A DNA stretch of 64,000 nucleotides, taken from assembly GCA_030651895.1 (NCBI GenBank), contig JAUSBR010000007.1, positions 1-64,000 on the forward strand. Reading direction: 5' to 3'. The DNA comes from Sideroxyarcus sp. (GTDB lineage: Bacteria > Pseudomonadota > Gammaproteobacteria > Burkholderiales > Gallionellaceae). The notes under the pieces were generated by a model. That model did not search any database and was not told the origin of the DNA. It worked only from the letters and a program-made list of their open reading frames with translations. The position numbers were made by a program, and so were the translations under genes. Each line of letters opens with the position of its first letter. Position 1 is the stretch's first letter. Below, in pieces: positions 47,813 through 57,590 of the stretch.

Positions 47813-50296
47813 ATGAGTAGCAAAAAGGCACCGCAGCATCGCAGTGCGGGCATGAGCAAGGAGGCCATCATGGTTTCGCTTGCCGACCACCTGATCTACT
47901 CCAACAGCAAATACCCCATCAATGCGACCACGCGCGACTGGTTCGAGACGGTGGCTTACAGCGTGCGCGACCGCCTGGTCGAACGCTGGATGGAGACCAT
48001 GCAGCGCTATTACGAGCAGGATTCAAAGCGCATCTACTATCTGTCGCTGGAATTCCTGATGGGACGCACGCTGAGCAACGCCATGCTCAACCTCGGCATG
48101 GATGAACCGGGACGCGCGGCACTCTACGAACTGGGGCAGGATTTCGAAACAGTCGCCGGGGTTGAGTCCGACGCGGCGCTGGGCAACGGCGGCCTCGGAA
48201 GGCTGGCGGCCTGTTTCCTCGATTCCATGGCGACGCTCAATCTGCCCTGTTACGGTTACGGCATCCGCTACGAATACGGCATGTTCCGTCAGAGCATCGA
48301 AAACGGCATCCAGATGGAACATCCCGACAACTGGCTGCGTTACGGTAACCCGTGGGAGTTCCCGCGACCCGAACTGTTGTATCCGGTGAAGTTCTACGGC
48401 CATGTGGTGGAGTACAAGCACGAGGACGGTTTCGTGCGCCATCACTGGGTCGATACCGATGATGTGATGGCGATGGCCTACGACACGCCGGTTCCCGGCT
48501 ACGGCGGCCTGACGGTGAACAACATGCGCCTGTGGGCGGCGAAGTCCTCGCGCGATTTCGAGCTGCGCTATTTCAACGAGGGCGATTACATCCAGGCGGT
48601 GGCCGACAAGAACGAATCGGAGAACCTGTCCAAGGTGCTCTATCCGAACGACACGACCCAGATGGGGCGCGAATTGCGTCTGAAGCAGCAGTATTTCTTC
48701 GTCAGCGCCTCGTTGCAGGACATGCTGTTCCGCTACAAGAAGAACCACGAGAGCTGGCTGCAGCTGCCGGACAAGCTGGCGGTGCAACTGAACGACACCC
48801 ATCCCTCCATCGCGGTGGCCGAGATGATGCGTTTGCTGGTGGATGTGCATCATCTGACCTGGGACGAGGCATGGGGGCTGAGCACCCATATCTTTTCCTA
48901 CACCAACCACACTCTGATGCCGGAGGCGCTGGAGACCTGGCCGGTGGCGATGTTCGAATCGCTGCTGCCGCGCCATCTGCAGATCATCTACGAGATCAAC
49001 TACCGTTTCCTGCAGCAGGTGATGCACCAGTTCCCCGGCGACGGCGATCTGCTGCGCCGCTTGTCCATCGTCGACGAGAACAACGGACGCCGCTTGCGCA
49101 TGTCGCATCTCGCCATCGTCGGCAGCCACACGGTGAACGGGGTGGCCGAGCTGCATACCGAGCTGATGAAACGCACCATCTTCGCCGACTTCGAGCGCAT
49201 CACACCGGGCAAGATCATCAACCTGACCAATGGCGTCACACCGCGCCGCTGGTTGAACCAGGCCAACCCCGGCCTGGCCGGACTGATCTCGGAAAGCATC
49301 GGCATGGATTGGCTCACCGATCTGGGCCAGTTACGGAAGCTGCGCGAGTTGGCCGACGATGTGTCCTTCCAGAAACAGTTCCACGCGATCAAGCAGGCGA
49401 ACAAGGACCGTCTCGCCGACATGATCTCCAGGCAACTCGACATCCAGATCGATACTTCCTCGCTGTTCGATATCCAGATCAAGCGTATCCACGAATACAA
49501 ACGGCAGTTGCTCAACGTACTGCATGTCATCACACTGTATAACCGCATGCGTTCCGGCAACCATCCCGAGATCGTGCCGCGCACGGTCATCATCGCGGGC
49601 AAGGCGGCGCCGGGATATGCCATGGCCAAACTGATCATCCGGCTCATCAACGACATTGCCGACATCGTCAACAACGACCAGCAGGTCGGCGGCCGGCTGA
49701 AGCTGGTGTTCATCCCCAACTACGATGTTACCAACGCCGAGCGCATCGTGCCGGCGGCCGATCTGTCCGAGCAGATATCCACCGCCGGCACCGAGGCTTC
49801 CGGCACTGGCAACATGAAGCTGGCACTGAACGGCGCGCTGACCATCGGCACGCTCGATGGTGCCAACATCGAGATCCGCGACGAGGTGGGCGCGGAGAAC
49901 TTCTTCCTATTCGGGATGACGGCGGACGAGGTCGAGCAGACGCACCGCAAGGGTTACCGCCCGATGGACTATTACCGCAACGATCCCGAACTGAAGCAGG
50001 CATTGGACATGCTGGCCGCCGGCTATTTCTGTCCGGACGAGGCGGGGCGCTATCAGGGCGTGGTCGACGCCCTGATCAAACAGGGCGACGGCTATATGCT
50101 TCTGGCGGACTATGCGTCCTATGTTGCCTGTCAGGACAGGGTGGGCGAACTTTACCGCGATCGCCAGGAATGGACGAAGCGCGCCATCCTCAATGTCGCC
50201 GGGATGGGCAAGTTCTCCAGCGACCGCACCATACGCGAATATGCCGAGAAGGTCTGGCGCGTCGATCCGGTGGAGCCGCAGGCGGGCAATCCATGA
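47813..50296 (+). CDS. glgP: Glycogen/starch/alpha-glucan phosphorylase
   Basis: YYLSLEFLMGRTLSNAMLNLG, AALGNGGLGRLAACFLDSMATL, EASGTGNMKLALNGALTIGTLDGANIEI. Confidence 0.98.
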   Translation: MSSKKAPQHRSAGMSKEAIMVSLADHLIYSNSKYPINATTRDWFETVAYSVRDRLVERWMETMQRYYEQDSKRIYYLSLEFLMGRTLSNAMLNLGMDEPGRAALYELGQDFETVAGVESDAALGNGGLGRLAACFLDSMATLNLPCYGYGIRYEYGMFRQSIENGIQMEHPDNWLRYGNPWEFPRPELLYPVKFYGHVVEYKHEDGFVRHHWVDTDDVMAMAYDTPVPGYGGLTVNNMRLWAAKSSRDFELRYFNEGDYIQAVADKNESENLSKVLYPNDTTQMGRELRLKQQYFFVSASLQDMLFRYKKNHESWLQLPDKLAVQLNDTHPSIAVAEMMRLLVDVHHLTWDEAWGLSTHIFSYTNHTLMPEALETWPVAMFESLLPRHLQIIYEINYRFLQQVMHQFPGDGDLLRRLSIVDENNGRRLRMSHLAIVGSHTVNGVAELHTELMKRTIFADFERITPGKIINLTNGVTPRRWLNQANPGLAGLISESIGMDWLTDLGQLRKLRELADDVSFQKQFHAIKQANKDRLADMISRQLDIQIDTSSLFDIQIKRIHEYKRQLLNVLHVITLYNRMRSGNHPEIVPRTVIIAGKAAPGYAMAKLIIRLINDIADIVNNDQQVGGRLKLVFIPNYDVTNAERIVPAADLSEQISTAGTEASGTGNMKLALNGALTIGTLDGANIEIRDEVGAENFFLFGMTADEVEQTHRKGYRPMDYYRNDPELKQALDMLAAGYFCPDEAGRYQGVVDALIKQGDGYMLLADYASYVACQDRVGELYRDRQEWTKRAILNVAGMGKFSSDRTIREYAEKVWRVDPVEPQAGNP

Positions 50297-51270
50297 GTAC
50301 GGTCCTCGCGGGAGACATCGGTGGGACCAAGACGAGGCTGGCGATCATCGAGGTCGACGGCACGCGGGTGCACAGCGTGCGCGAGGCCGAGTACACCAGC
50401 CGCAGTTTTGCCACTTTCGAGGCACTGCTGGCGGATTTTCTCAAGGACGCCGCAACGCCGCCGCACGCGGCCTTCGGTATCGCCGGGCCTGTTATCGGTG
50501 GAGCGGTGCGTACCACCAATCTGCCCTGGTTCATCGAGGCCGACGTCCTGCAGCAGCGTTTCGGCTTCAAGCGCTGTCTTCTACTCAACGATCTGGAAGC
50601 GGTGGCGCATGGCCTGCCGGCGCTGGGTGAGGCGGATATGCTGACCCTGCAAAAGGGAGTGCCCGGAGCCCAGGGCAATGTGGCCGTGATCGCTGCCGGT
50701 ACGGGTTTGGGCGAGGCCGGTTTGTTCTGGGACGGGCTGCAGCATCATCCCTACGCCACGGAAGGCGGACACAGCAGTTTCAGCCCGCAAAGCGAACTGG
50801 AGATGGAGTTGTTGCGCTATCTGCAGCGGCGTTATGCGCATGTCAGCTGGGAGCGCGTTGTATCCGGCATGGGTTTGCCCGATCTGCACGATTTCCTGCG
50901 CCTGCACCGCAAGTCTGTCCTGCCGCCATGGCTGGTGGAGGAGATGCGTGCGGGCGATGCGGCGGCAGTCATCTCGCGGGCGGCAGCGGCGCAGAGCGAT
51001 GACATCTGCGTCGAGACCCTGACGCTTTTCGTTCGGTTTTACGGTGCCGAGGCCGGCAATCTCGCCCTGAAGACCATGAGCCGCGGCGGTCTGTATGTGG
51101 GCGGCGGGATCGCGCCAAAGATATTGCCCTTGCTGCAGGGCGAAGGCTTCCTGCAAGCGTTCCTGAACAAGGGGCGCATGCGTCATGTGCTGGAGGCCAT
51201 GCCGGTGCGGGTGATCCTCAATGACCGCGTGGCCTTGTACGGTCCGGCCTTGTGTGCGGGGCGGCAATAA
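50293..51270 (+). CDS. glk: Glucokinase
   Basis: LAGDIGGTKTRLAIIE, LLNDLEAVAHGL, AAGTGLGEAGLFWDG, EGGHSSF, GGLYVGGGIAPKI. Confidence 0.96.
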   Translation: MSTVLAGDIGGTKTRLAIIEVDGTRVHSVREAEYTSRSFATFEALLADFLKDAATPPHAAFGIAGPVIGGAVRTTNLPWFIEADVLQQRFGFKRCLLLNDLEAVAHGLPALGEADMLTLQKGVPGAQGNVAVIAAGTGLGEAGLFWDGLQHHPYATEGGHSSFSPQSELEMELLRYLQRRYAHVSWERVVSGMGLPDLHDFLRLHRKSVLPPWLVEEMRAGDAAAVISRAAAAQSDDICVETLTLFVRFYGAEAGNLALKTMSRGGLYVGGGIAPKILPLLQGEGFLQAFLNKGRMRHVLEAMPVRVILNDRVALYGPALCAGRQ

Positions 51271-51399
51271 GTCAAAAAGATAATTCCCCCTGTCATTTGC
51301 ATTGTTACCCGGCGAACATTGTGGCACGATGCGGAAAATAATGAGGCTGGCGGACTGTTGGAGGAGACGGGACGCTCGGCGAGGATATAGGGAGTATCG

Positions 51400-53448
51400 A
51401 TGGGGAGATTCCTCGATAACATAAGACAGCTGACTTTGGGCAGGCTGTTGATTTTGCTTTCACTCATGGCCGCAGTGCTCGCGGCATCGCTTATTTACTA
51501 TTTGTCCGAAACGATACGCGATCACGCCATCCACGAATTGGCGCGGGAAGACGCGCAGCAGACTTCCAAGATGGTGTTCCAGAGCCTGTATTCGGCCATG
51601 CGCAAGGGCTGGAACAAGCAGGAGATCAACGAGTCCATCGAGCGGCTCAATTCGACATTTCCCGACCTGAAGATCAGCGTCTATCGGGGAGAGGTCGTCG
51701 CAAAACAATTCGGTGTCATGAATGGCGAAACCCTGGTCGCGCAGAGCGATGCCGAACTGTCGGCTGCGCTGAATCAGGGGGTGGACTCGATGACCTTCCC
51801 GAACGAAGAGTCCATCCGCTATCTCTATCCCGTCGTGGCCCAGCAGGAATGTCTGGCTTGCCATACCCAGTCGCATGTCGGCGCGGTGCATGGCGTGATC
51901 GACATCACCTATCCGATCCGCGACCTGAAGGTGTCCTTCAGCGTGGTAATCAACACCATCGTCGGCTACACCCTGCTGGTGATCGCGATCGTGTTCATCA
52001 TCCTCTACCTCAAACTGCGATATCTGGTGGCGCTGCCCATCGCCAATCTGGTGGGGGTGATGCGCAGCGTGACGCTGGATATGGACATGAGCCGCCGCGT
52101 GACAGGGGCCACCTGGCTGGTCGAGATCAAGCATCTGGCCGAGTATTTCAACCATCTGTTGCAGACTGTGCAGGAATACAACGTCAAGCTGGAAGAGTTG
52201 TCGGTGCGCGACCCGCTGACTGGGCTGTACAACCGGCGCAAGTTCCACGAGTTCTTGCAATACGAGATCATCCGCGCCGAGCGGCACCAGCACGGTTTCT
52301 CGGTGATCATGATCGACCTGGATAACTTCAAGTACATCAACGACACCTTCGGCCACCCCATTGGCGACATGGTGCTCAAGGAACTGACCGCGATGCTGGG
52401 CGAGGGGCTGCGCAAGGGCGACGTGCTGGCGCGGCTTGGCGGTGACGAGTTCGCCATCATCCTGCCGGAGACACCTGCCGCCAACGGCCTGCAGGTGGCA
52501 AACAAGTTGCATCAGGCATTGGCCGGCCGCGAATTCGAACTGCCGGTCGGTAAGATCCGCACCACGGCCAGTTTCAGCATGGTGAGCTATCCCGAGGACG
52601 GCAGGACCGAGGAGTCGCTCTATTCGGCGATGGATGTGGTGCTGTACAAGGCGAAGATGCTGGGCAAGAACCAGGTGATGACCGCGGACACCGAAGCGGA
52701 TCGCAGCATGATGACCATCTTCAAGCAGGGGGACTTCCTGCGCAATGCCCTGCGCGAGGATCGCATCGAAGCCTTCCTGCAACCCATCATCGAATTGAAG
52801 ACCGGCAAGGTCGCCGCCTACGAGGTACTGGTGCGCATACGCGATGGCGAGACCATCATTCCGGCGGGGGAATTCATCGAAGTTGCCGAGGAACTCGGCA
52901 TGGCGCAGGAGCTCGACCGCGAGGTGTTCCGCAAAGGGTTGGCGCACTACGCGGCCATCTCGAGGAAGCATCCTCAGGCCAAGATGTTCTTCAACCTGTT
53001 CCCGCGCAGCTTCAACGATATCGAGTGGGTGCGCGGCATCCCCGCGCTGGTGCGCGCGGCCGGTGTGCCGTGCGAGAGCATCGTGCTGGAGATCACCGAG
53101 CGCGAGGCCTTGCCCAACCTGACCCAGGTGCGTGCCGTGATCGAGGAGCTGCGCGAAAGCCGGATCGCCGTCGCGCTGGACGATTTCGGCAGCGGATTCT
53201 CGTCTTTCCTCTATCTCAAATATCTGTCCATCGACTACGTCAAGATCGAAGGCAGTTTTGTGCGCCAGATCGTCGCCGACCAGCGCGACCGCATCATGGT
53301 CGCCCATATCAACAGCATGGCGCATGAGTTTGGCCTGAAGACGGTGGCCGAATTCGTCGAGGACGAGATGACTGCGAAGATGCTGGCCGAGATGGGGGTG
53401 GATTACGCGCAGGGTTACTACTTCGGACGTCCCGCGCGACCGGAATGA
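51400..53448 (+). CDS. GGDEF-EAL protein with periplasmic c-type haem-binding (CXXCH) sensor region
   Basis: Two TM segments flanking a periplasmic domain with QQECLACHTQSHVGAVHGVIDITYPI; RLGGDEFAIILPE; AYEVLVRI; DDFGSGFSSFLYLKYLSIDYVKIEGSFV. Confidence 0.93.
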   Translation: MGRFLDNIRQLTLGRLLILLSLMAAVLAASLIYYLSETIRDHAIHELAREDAQQTSKMVFQSLYSAMRKGWNKQEINESIERLNSTFPDLKISVYRGEVVAKQFGVMNGETLVAQSDAELSAALNQGVDSMTFPNEESIRYLYPVVAQQECLACHTQSHVGAVHGVIDITYPIRDLKVSFSVVINTIVGYTLLVIAIVFIILYLKLRYLVALPIANLVGVMRSVTLDMDMSRRVTGATWLVEIKHLAEYFNHLLQTVQEYNVKLEELSVRDPLTGLYNRRKFHEFLQYEIIRAERHQHGFSVIMIDLDNFKYINDTFGHPIGDMVLKELTAMLGEGLRKGDVLARLGGDEFAIILPETPAANGLQVANKLHQALAGREFELPVGKIRTTASFSMVSYPEDGRTEESLYSAMDVVLYKAKMLGKNQVMTADTEADRSMMTIFKQGDFLRNALREDRIEAFLQPIIELKTGKVAAYEVLVRIRDGETIIPAGEFIEVAEELGMAQELDREVFRKGLAHYAAISRKHPQAKMFFNLFPRSFNDIEWVRGIPALVRAAGVPCESIVLEITEREALPNLTQVRAVIEELRESRIAVALDDFGSGFSSFLYLKYLSIDYVKIEGSFVRQIVADQRDRIMVAHINSMAHEFGLKTVAEFVEDEMTAKMLAEMGVDYAQGYYFGRPARPE

Positions 53449-53630
53449 TGCACAGCGCGTGTGCGCTGTGCGACATCCGGGTGCATTGATTGCCACTGCC
53501 GCCCCATCCCTTGCGGCATAATCCCTTCAGAATCAACATCAAATCACTTTGGCATGAGGCTTGCTGATAAACAGGTGAAGGCGATCTCGGGCCTCCCCGC
53601 CCGCCGCCTTTATGTTTCTCCTCCTGTTAT

Positions 53631-53658
53631 GGGCATCCGCGAGGATGCCCGTTTTTTT
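53631..53658 (+). terminator. Intrinsic terminator
   Basis: GGGCATCC-GCGA-GGATGCCC-GTTTTTTT. Confidence 0.9.
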
Positions 53659-53710
53659 CGGGCTTGTGCGTCAGGCTATAATGCCCGCCGTCATTGAACG
53701 CGTTACCCAG

Positions 53711-55489
53711 ATGAGACACTACTCGCACACCCCCTCCGCCGCGACCCGTACCGATTGGAAAGTCATTCGCAGTCTGGTTCCCTACCTGCTGGAATTCAAA
53801 TGGCGCGTCGCCGTAGTGATCCTGCTGCTGGTGCTGGCGAAGGTGGCCAACGTTGTCGTGCCGCTGGCGCTCAAGGAGATCGTCGATGCAATGGGCAAGC
53901 CGCAGGCGATGCTGGTGCTGCCGGTGTTCCTCATTCTGGGTTACGGTCTGTTGCGCCTGTTCAGCACGCTGTTCGGGGAATTGCGCGATGCGCTGTTCGC
54001 CAAGGTCACCCAGCGCGCTATCCGCCGCATCGCGTTGCAGGTGTTCGAGCATCTGCACAACCTGAGCCTGCGCTTCCATCTGGAGCGGCAGACCGGCGGC
54101 GTATCGCGTGACATCGAGCGCGGTACGCGCGGCATCAGCTTCCTGCTTACTTTTCTGCTGTTCAACATCCTGCCGACCCTGCTGGAGATCGGGCTGGTGG
54201 CGGCGATCCTGTTCGTCAAATACGATCCCTGGTTCGCCATCATCACTTTTGCCACGTTGGTGCTCTACATCGCCTTCACGCTGGCGGTCACCGAATGGCG
54301 CATGGTGTTCCGCCGCACTATGAACGACATGGATTCCAAGGCCAACACGCGCGCCATCGACAGTCTGATCAATTACGAGACGGTGAAGTACTTCGGCAAC
54401 GAGCGCTATGAAGTGGCGCGTTACGACGAGCAGATGCAGGGGTGGGAGGTTTCGGCCGTGCGCAACCAGACCTCGCTGGCGACGCTCAACGCGGGGCAGA
54501 GCATCATCATCGCCATCGGCGTGACGCTATTGATGCTGCTGGCGGCGGACAAAGTGGTGAAGGGCGAGATGACCGTGGGTGATCTGGTGCTGGTCAATGT
54601 GTTCATGATCCAGTTGTACATGCCGTTGCATTTTCTCGGCTTCGTCTATCGCGAGATCAAGAACGCGCTGGCCGATATGGAAAAGATGTTCCGCCTGCTG
54701 GACGAGAACCGCGAGATCGCGGATGCCCCCGGCGCTCCGATTTTGCGGCTGGAGCAGGCCGCGGTGCGCTTCGAACATGTCGGTTTCCATTACGATCCCG
54801 CGCGCGAGATATTGCACGATGTGAGCTTCGATATCCCGAGCGGGCATACCGTTGCGGTGGTGGGGGCGAGCGGGGCGGGCAAATCCACGTTGTCCAGATT
54901 GTTGTTCCGTTTCTATGATGTGAATGAGGGGGCGATCTCCATCGATGGTCAGGACATCCGTTCCGTGACCCAGGCCAGTCTGCGTGCCGCCATCGGCATC
55001 GTGCCGCAGGACACCGTGCTGTTCAACGACACCATCTACTACAACATCGCCTACGGTCGACCGGATGCGACACGCGAGGAGGTGGTGGCGGCAGCGCAAT
55101 CGGCGCATATCCACACTTTCATCGAGTCATTGCCGCAGGGCTACGAATCGATGGTGGGCGAGCGCGGACTGAAACTGTCCGGCGGCGAAAAGCAGCGTGT
55201 CGCCATCGCGCGCGCGATCCTGAAGAACCCGGCCATCCTGATCTTCGACGAGGCGACCTCGGCGCTGGATTCCAAGTCGGAAAAAGCCATCCAGGACGAG
55301 TTGCGCAGCATCGCCCGGAACCGCACCACGCTGGTGATCGCGCACCGTCTGTCGACTGTCGTTGACGCTCATCAGATTCTGGTGATGGATAAAGGACGCA
55401 TCATCGAACGTGGCTCACACCGTAACTTGTTGGAAAAGCAGGGTATTTACTCACAGATGTGGGCTTTGCAGCAGCAGGAGGAGCAATAG
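53711..55489 (+). CDS. ABC transporter, HMT1/Atm1-type fused permease-ATPase
   Basis: GASGAGKSTLSRLLFRFYDVNEGAISIDGQDIR, LSGGEKQRVAIARAILKNPAILIFDEATSALDS, YETVKYFGNERYEVARYDEQ. Confidence 0.94.
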   Translation: MRHYSHTPSAATRTDWKVIRSLVPYLLEFKWRVAVVILLLVLAKVANVVVPLALKEIVDAMGKPQAMLVLPVFLILGYGLLRLFSTLFGELRDALFAKVTQRAIRRIALQVFEHLHNLSLRFHLERQTGGVSRDIERGTRGISFLLTFLLFNILPTLLEIGLVAAILFVKYDPWFAIITFATLVLYIAFTLAVTEWRMVFRRTMNDMDSKANTRAIDSLINYETVKYFGNERYEVARYDEQMQGWEVSAVRNQTSLATLNAGQSIIIAIGVTLLMLLAADKVVKGEMTVGDLVLVNVFMIQLYMPLHFLGFVYREIKNALADMEKMFRLLDENREIADAPGAPILRLEQAAVRFEHVGFHYDPAREILHDVSFDIPSGHTVAVVGASGAGKSTLSRLLFRFYDVNEGAISIDGQDIRSVTQASLRAAIGIVPQDTVLFNDTIYYNIAYGRPDATREEVVAAAQSAHIHTFIESLPQGYESMVGERGLKLSGGEKQRVAIARAILKNPAILIFDEATSALDSKSEKAIQDELRSIARNRTTLVIAHRLSTVVDAHQILVMDKGRIIERGSHRNLLEKQGIYSQMWALQQQEEQ

Positions 55490-55566
55490 CCTATTTGTTA
55501 CACGCGTTGAATCTATTTCTGTTTTTAGGGTATTCTGCGGTCCGTGTCAGGGATAAGAAGGTAAAC

Positions 55567-56472
55567 ATGTTCAAAAAAATCATCATGCTGGCTTTGTTCG
55601 TTCATGTGCTGCCAGCACATGCAGCGGAAATGGAAGGCGCGAACACGGTAGTTCGCGACGACCAGTTGAGCAGCGCTGTGTTCAAGCAGGCGGCTGCACC
55701 GAGGCTGCAGTCCGCCTTCGCCATGATCTATGACGAACAGGATCAGCGTCCGCTGTATTCCAAGAATGCGGATGCCGTGGTGCCTATCGCTTCCATTACC
55801 AAGCTGATGACGGCGATGGTCATTCTGGATGCAAATCTGCCGATGGACGAACCGATCAGTATCGAATCCGAAGACCGCGACCGCCTGAAGGGTTCGCGCT
55901 CGCGCATGCGCAACGGCATGACGCTGACGCGCGGTGAATTGCTGAAACTGGCGTTGATGGCGTCAGAGAATCAGGCGGCGGCGGCACTGGCGCGCACCTA
56001 TCCCGGCGGCACCCAGGTTGCACTGGCGATGATGAATGCCAAGGCGCGCGAACTGGGCCTCAGTTCCACGCGTTTCTACGATCCCACCGGACTGCATAGC
56101 GATAATGTCTCAACCGCACGAGAGCTGGTGAAGATCGTGATGGCGGCGCAAAGTTACGACCTGATCCATCAGTACAGCACATCGCATTCCCATACCGTCA
56201 ATGTGGAAGGCCGCCGGTCATTGCGCTTCAGCAACACCAATCCGCTTGTGCGCAGCACCACTTGGGATATCGGCCTGAGCAAGACGGGCTATATCAGCGA
56301 AGCGGGCCGCTGTCTGGTGATGCAGGCGAGGATATTGAATCGTCCGGTGGTCATCGTGTTGCTGGACTCCTGGGGCAAGCGTACCCGGGTCGGCGATGCC
56401 AACCGCGTCAAACAGTGGATGGAGAACGCGGTAGCGCGTTCGTTACGACAGGCCAGTCACCGTATCAATTGA
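55567..56472 (+). CDS. pbpG: D-alanyl-D-alanine endopeptidase (PBP7)
   Basis: Signal peptide; PIASITKLMTAMVILDA (SxxK), SEN, SKTGYISEAGRCLVM (KTG). Confidence 0.95.
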   Translation: MFKKIIMLALFVHVLPAHAAEMEGANTVVRDDQLSSAVFKQAAAPRLQSAFAMIYDEQDQRPLYSKNADAVVPIASITKLMTAMVILDANLPMDEPISIESEDRDRLKGSRSRMRNGMTLTRGELLKLALMASENQAAAALARTYPGGTQVALAMMNAKARELGLSSTRFYDPTGLHSDNVSTARELVKIVMAAQSYDLIHQYSTSHSHTVNVEGRRSLRFSNTNPLVRSTTWDIGLSKTGYISEAGRCLVMQARILNRPVVIVLLDSWGKRTRVGDANRVKQWMENAVARSLRQASHRIN

Positions 56473-56491
56473 CCGTCTGAGCAGGTAAGAC

Positions 56492-56515
56492 AAAAGGGGG
56501 CGTAAGCCCCCTTTT
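56492..56515. terminator. Terminator after pbpG
   Basis: AAAAGGGGGC-GTAA-GCCCCCTTTT(T). Confidence 0.9.
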
Positions 56516-56596
56516 TCATTTGCGCGGCCAACGTATCGCAATGACGACCACTGCGACCAGCACCAGCAGAATGATCAATTCCACGAACATGAACAT
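56516..56596 (-). CDS. Candidate 26-aa single-pass membrane protein
   Basis: MFMFVELIILLVLVAVVVIAIRWPRK, almost entirely a TM helix with basic C-terminus; too short for the ORF track. Confidence 0.3.
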   Translation of the reverse strand: MFMFVELIILLVLVAVVVIAIRWPRK

Positions 56597-56698
56597 GTGA
56601 ATCCCCGAAACGATTTGCGCTGAAGCGCAGGTGACTTTGGGATGCTAGCACGGGGCATGCAATATCTTGATCTTCATCCCGGGGTTGCGGCCCTTTTA

Positions 56699-56722
56699 AC
56701 ATTTCTATAATATTGGAAATGT
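56699..56722 (+). promoter_or_regulatory. Putative ArsR operator overlapping -10 of ars operon
   Basis: ACATTTC-TATAATATTG-GAAATGT: 7-bp inverted repeat enclosing TATAAT. Confidence 0.6.
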
Positions 56723-56743
56723 AGAATCAAAGGCGGAGTGAAG

Positions 56744-57061
56744 ATGAAGATCGAAACGGCTGTAGTGGCACTTGCGGCATTGGCACAGGAAACGCGCCTG
56801 TCGATCTTTCGCTTGCTGGTTCAGGCTGGCAAGGAAGGCGTTGCGGCAGGTGCGCTGGGGGAAAAGTTGGGTATCCCGCCCGCCACGCTGTCGTTTCATC
56901 TCAAGGCTCTGTCGCACGCGGGGCTGGTCAGATCGCGCACGGAGGGACGCTTCGTAATCTACAGCGCCAACTATGGGGAGATGGATAAGCTGATCGCCTA
57001 TCTCACCGAGCATTGTTGTGCGGGCGATGCGGGGCAATGTGCGCCGGTCAGGAAATGTTGA
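56744..57061 (+). CDS. arsR: ArsR-family arsenical-responsive repressor
   Basis: wHTH LGEKLGIPPATLSFHLKALSHAGLVRSRTEGRFVIYSAN; heads ars operon; C-terminal CC...C...C cluster. Confidence 0.94.
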   Translation: MKIETAVVALAALAQETRLSIFRLLVQAGKEGVAAGALGEKLGIPPATLSFHLKALSHAGLVRSRTEGRFVIYSANYGEMDKLIAYLTEHCCAGDAGQCAPVRKC

Positions 57062-57082
57062 TAACGAAAATTGGAGAACGAT

Positions 57083-57580
57083 ATGAGTGAAAAACAATAC
57101 AACGTGCTGGTGCTCTGCACCGGTAACTCTGCCCGCAGCATCCTGGGCGAAGTGCTATTCAACACCTTGGGAAAGTCGAAATTCAAGGCATATAGCGCAG
57201 GCAGCCATCCGGCCGGCAAGGTGAATCCGGGAGCGCTGGAATGGTTGCAGGCCAACGGCCACAACACCGACGGGCTGCGCAGCAAGAGTTGGGACGAGTT
57301 CGCCGCGCCCGGTGCGCCGAAGTTCGATTTCGTGTTCACCGTATGCGACAACGCTGCCGGAGAAGTATGCCCGGTGTGGTACGGTTCGCCGATGACCGCG
57401 CACTGGGGTATCCCCGATCCTGCTCATGTCGAGGGTGACGAGGCACGACGCGCAGCTTTCAAGCATGCGGCCGAACAGCTTGCGCGGCGCATCCAGTTGT
57501 TCATGAGCCTGCCTATCGAGAAACTGGACAAGTTGGCACTGAAAGAGAAGCTTACCGAGATCGGACAAACCCGGGATTGA
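57083..57580 (+). CDS. arsC: Arsenate reductase, LMW-PTP family
   Basis: VLVLCTGNSARSILGE, YSAGSHPAG, FVFTVCDNAAGEVCPVW. Confidence 0.95.
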   Translation: MSEKQYNVLVLCTGNSARSILGEVLFNTLGKSKFKAYSAGSHPAGKVNPGALEWLQANGHNTDGLRSKSWDEFAAPGAPKFDFVFTVCDNAAGEVCPVWYGSPMTAHWGIPDPAHVEGDEARRAAFKHAAEQLARRIQLFMSLPIEKLDKLALKEKLTEIGQTRD

Positions 57581-57590
57581 GGAGATCAAG

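Noticed and set aside
51321-51336. TGTGGCACGATGCGG as a second sigma-54 promoter
   Set aside because: The -24 half is good but there is no GC at the required 12-nt spacing (AA instead).
51460-53496. 678-aa minus-strand ORF opposite the haem GGDEF-EAL gene
   Set aside because: Shadow ORF; the plus strand has full domain motifs.
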